Of a DNA stretch of 15,966 bases, positions 14,801 through 15,966 are shown piece after piece. The first letter of the stretch is position 1; each line of letters begins with the position of its first letter. Under the pieces are notes generated by a model. That model did no database searches, was not told the DNA's origin, and saw only the letters and a list, made by a program, of their open reading frames with translations. This stretch comes from Candidatus Delongbacteria bacterium (GTDB taxonomy: Bacteria > UBA4055). Both the position numbers and the translations under genes were made by a program. Location: NCBI GenBank assembly GCA_003477045.1, contig DMTS01000078.1, positions 1 through 15,966 of the forward strand. Reading direction: 5' to 3'.

Positions 14801-15966
14801 ATGAACGAAAAAGAGGCGAAAGCGCGCATAAAGATCAACAAACTGCTTGAAGAAGCAGGCTGGAGATTTTTTGACGGCCCACAAGGGAAAGCGAACATCC
14901 TGCTGGAAAATAATATCAAAATCACAGAACACCAGTATGATGATTTCGGCGAGGATTTTGAAAAATCAAGAAAGGGATTTATTGACTTTCTTCTGCTTGA
15001 TGAGAATGGAAAACCTTTCGTGGTTCTCGAAGCGAAAAGCGGGAAAAAGAATCCGCTTGACGGCAAGGAGCAGGCGCGGAAATATGCAAACAGTATAGGC
15101 GTTAGACTGATAATCCTGTCGAACGGCGATCTGCATTATTTCTGGGATATAGAGTATGGCAATCCCGAGCCTGTGACTAAGCTTCCAAGATATGCTTCAC
15201 TCGTTGACAAATATCAGAAAACGAATCCTTTTAAACCTGACGCGGATAAACTTGTTAATGAAATTATTGAAAAAGATTTTATCGCAGTCGGCCAAAAATA
15301 CGATTATAAGGAAGACCCGCGCTGGCATGATGAAAGCCTGCAGGCGGAATATATTACCGAAGCAAAGCTTAAATTTCTTAGACAATATCAGATCAACGCG
15401 GTAAAAAGACTTCAGAAAGCCGTTTCAGACGGCAGAACCAGATTTTTATTCGAAATGGCAACAGGCACAGGAAAGACTCTGGTTGCTGCTGCGGTCATAA
15501 GGCTGTTTCTAAAAACCGGCAATTCGAAAAGAGTACTTTTCCTCGTTGACAGGATCGAACTTGAGGATCAGGCGAAAAAGAGCTTCGACAATTCTTTGAA
15601 ACCGGATCACAAATGCGTGATCTTCAAGGAAAACAGGGACGACTGGTATAGAGCCGATATCGTGGTCACGACCATTCAGTCAATTATGCACAATGATAAA
15701 TACAAGGATATTTTTTCGCCGTCCGATTTCGATCTCGTTATTTCTGATGAGGCGCACAGGTCGATCGGCGGTAACTCAAGAGCCGTCTTTGAATATTTCC
15801 TCGGCTATAAACTCGGCCTTACCGCCACTCCGAAGAATTATCTTAAAAATGTTGATCAGGACAAGCTCGCGGTTTTCGATCCGAAAAAACTTGAGATGAG
15901 ACAGCTCTTGGACACTTACATCACTTTCGGCTGCGATGATTACGAGCCGACCTTCAGATATTCACT
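14801..15966 (+). CDS. hsdR: Type I restriction endonuclease subunit R, N-terminal part
   Basis: The first 388 codons of a type I restriction HsdR subunit; the frame is open to the last base, so the C-terminus is cut by the window and not by mutation. HsdR translocates and cleaves unmethylated DNA in complex with HsdM and HsdS. The N-terminal nuclease domain shows the PD-(D/E)XK pattern Asp62 ('KGFIDFLLL') and Glu77-x-Lys79 ('VVLEAKSG'). The helicase begins with the 'LRQYQINAV' block (194-202), then Walker A 'MATGTGKT' (219-226), the DEAH box 'SDEAHRS' (315-321) and 'LTATP' (340-344). The final visible part, 'EPTFRYS', is also typical of HsdR. I choose ATG 14801 because AGGA lies 8 bases before it. 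No hsdM or hsdS lies upstream, so they should be downstream. Codon use looks like that of its neighbours. Confidence 0.93.
   Translation, partial: MNEKEAKARIKINKLLEEAGWRFFDGPQGKANILLENNIKITEHQYDDFGEDFEKSRKGFIDFLLLDENGKPFVVLEAKSGKKNPLDGKEQARKYANSIGVRLIILSNGDLHYFWDIEYGNPEPVTKLPRYASLVDKYQKTNPFKPDADKLVNEIIEKDFIAVGQKYDYKEDPRWHDESLQAEYITEAKLKFLRQYQINAVKRLQKAVSDGRTRFLFEMATGTGKTLVAAAVIRLFLKTGNSKRVLFLVDRIELEDQAKKSFDNSLKPDHKCVIFKENRDDWYRADIVVTTIQSIMHNDKYKDIFSPSDFDLVISDEAHRSIGGNSRAVFEYFLGYKLGLTATPKNYLKNVDQDKLAVFDPKKLEMRQLLDTYITFGCDDYEPTFRYS

Noticed and set aside
14785..15066. Antisense open frame inside hsdR
   Set aside because: It lies opposite a well-supported coding frame with clear motifs, has no ribosome site and its translation is low-complexity (Phe/Ser-rich), as expected of a shadow.

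Overview
The window is an ordinary-looking chromosomal stretch of a Gram-negative (diderm), fairly AT-rich bacterium. LptF and LptG, the lipopolysaccharide exporter subunits, imply an outer membrane. A tricorn-type protease and a DUF7033-like protein sit beside them, which suggests the FCB group in the broad sense (for example Cloacimonadota, Delongbacteria or Fibrobacterota). Several genes are preceded by TTGnnn-N16/17-TAnnnT promoters and GGAG-type ribosome binding sites. These are sigma70-like and do not have the Bacteroidota TAnnTTTG form. The phylum assignment is inference only.

Region 1-5564 (minus strand) is an envelope operon: an exported 1017-residue tricorn protease, lptF, lptG, and the first 66 codons of a protein with a probable DUF7033 / polysaccharide-deacetylase-type N-terminus that runs out of the window. 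The last three genes are joined by ATGA stop/start overlaps and lptF starts 2 bases after the protease stop. Divergent from it, on the plus strand, is a YugP-type membrane zinc metallopeptidase (5633-6355). It ends at a bidirectional hairpin terminator shared with the next, converging operon.

Region 6400-8784 (minus strand) is a compact four-gene operon with its own promoter: mscL (mechanosensitive channel), a secreted protein built of about eight 15-residue repeats, aqpZ (aquaporin) and an exported DUF4412-like protein. Two osmotic-response channels flank an uncharacterised repeat protein, and this is the most interesting grouping in the window.

Region 8793-14573 (minus strand) holds, in order of transcription, a probably cytoplasmic GH20-type hexosaminidase, tadA (tRNA adenosine deaminase), a small membrane protein of unknown function, and mfd (transcription-repair coupling factor). 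A good promoter precedes the small membrane protein, so it and mfd probably form their own unit.

Region 14743-15966 (plus strand) starts with a promoter and then the N-terminal 388 codons of a type I restriction endonuclease subunit HsdR. It has an intact PD-(D/E)XK nuclease and helicase motifs and is cut by the window edge. It marks the start of a probable defence locus whose modification and specificity genes are not in view. No RNA genes, insertion sequences, CRISPR arrays or prophage genes were recognised, and no gene-free stretch exceeds about 230 bases.
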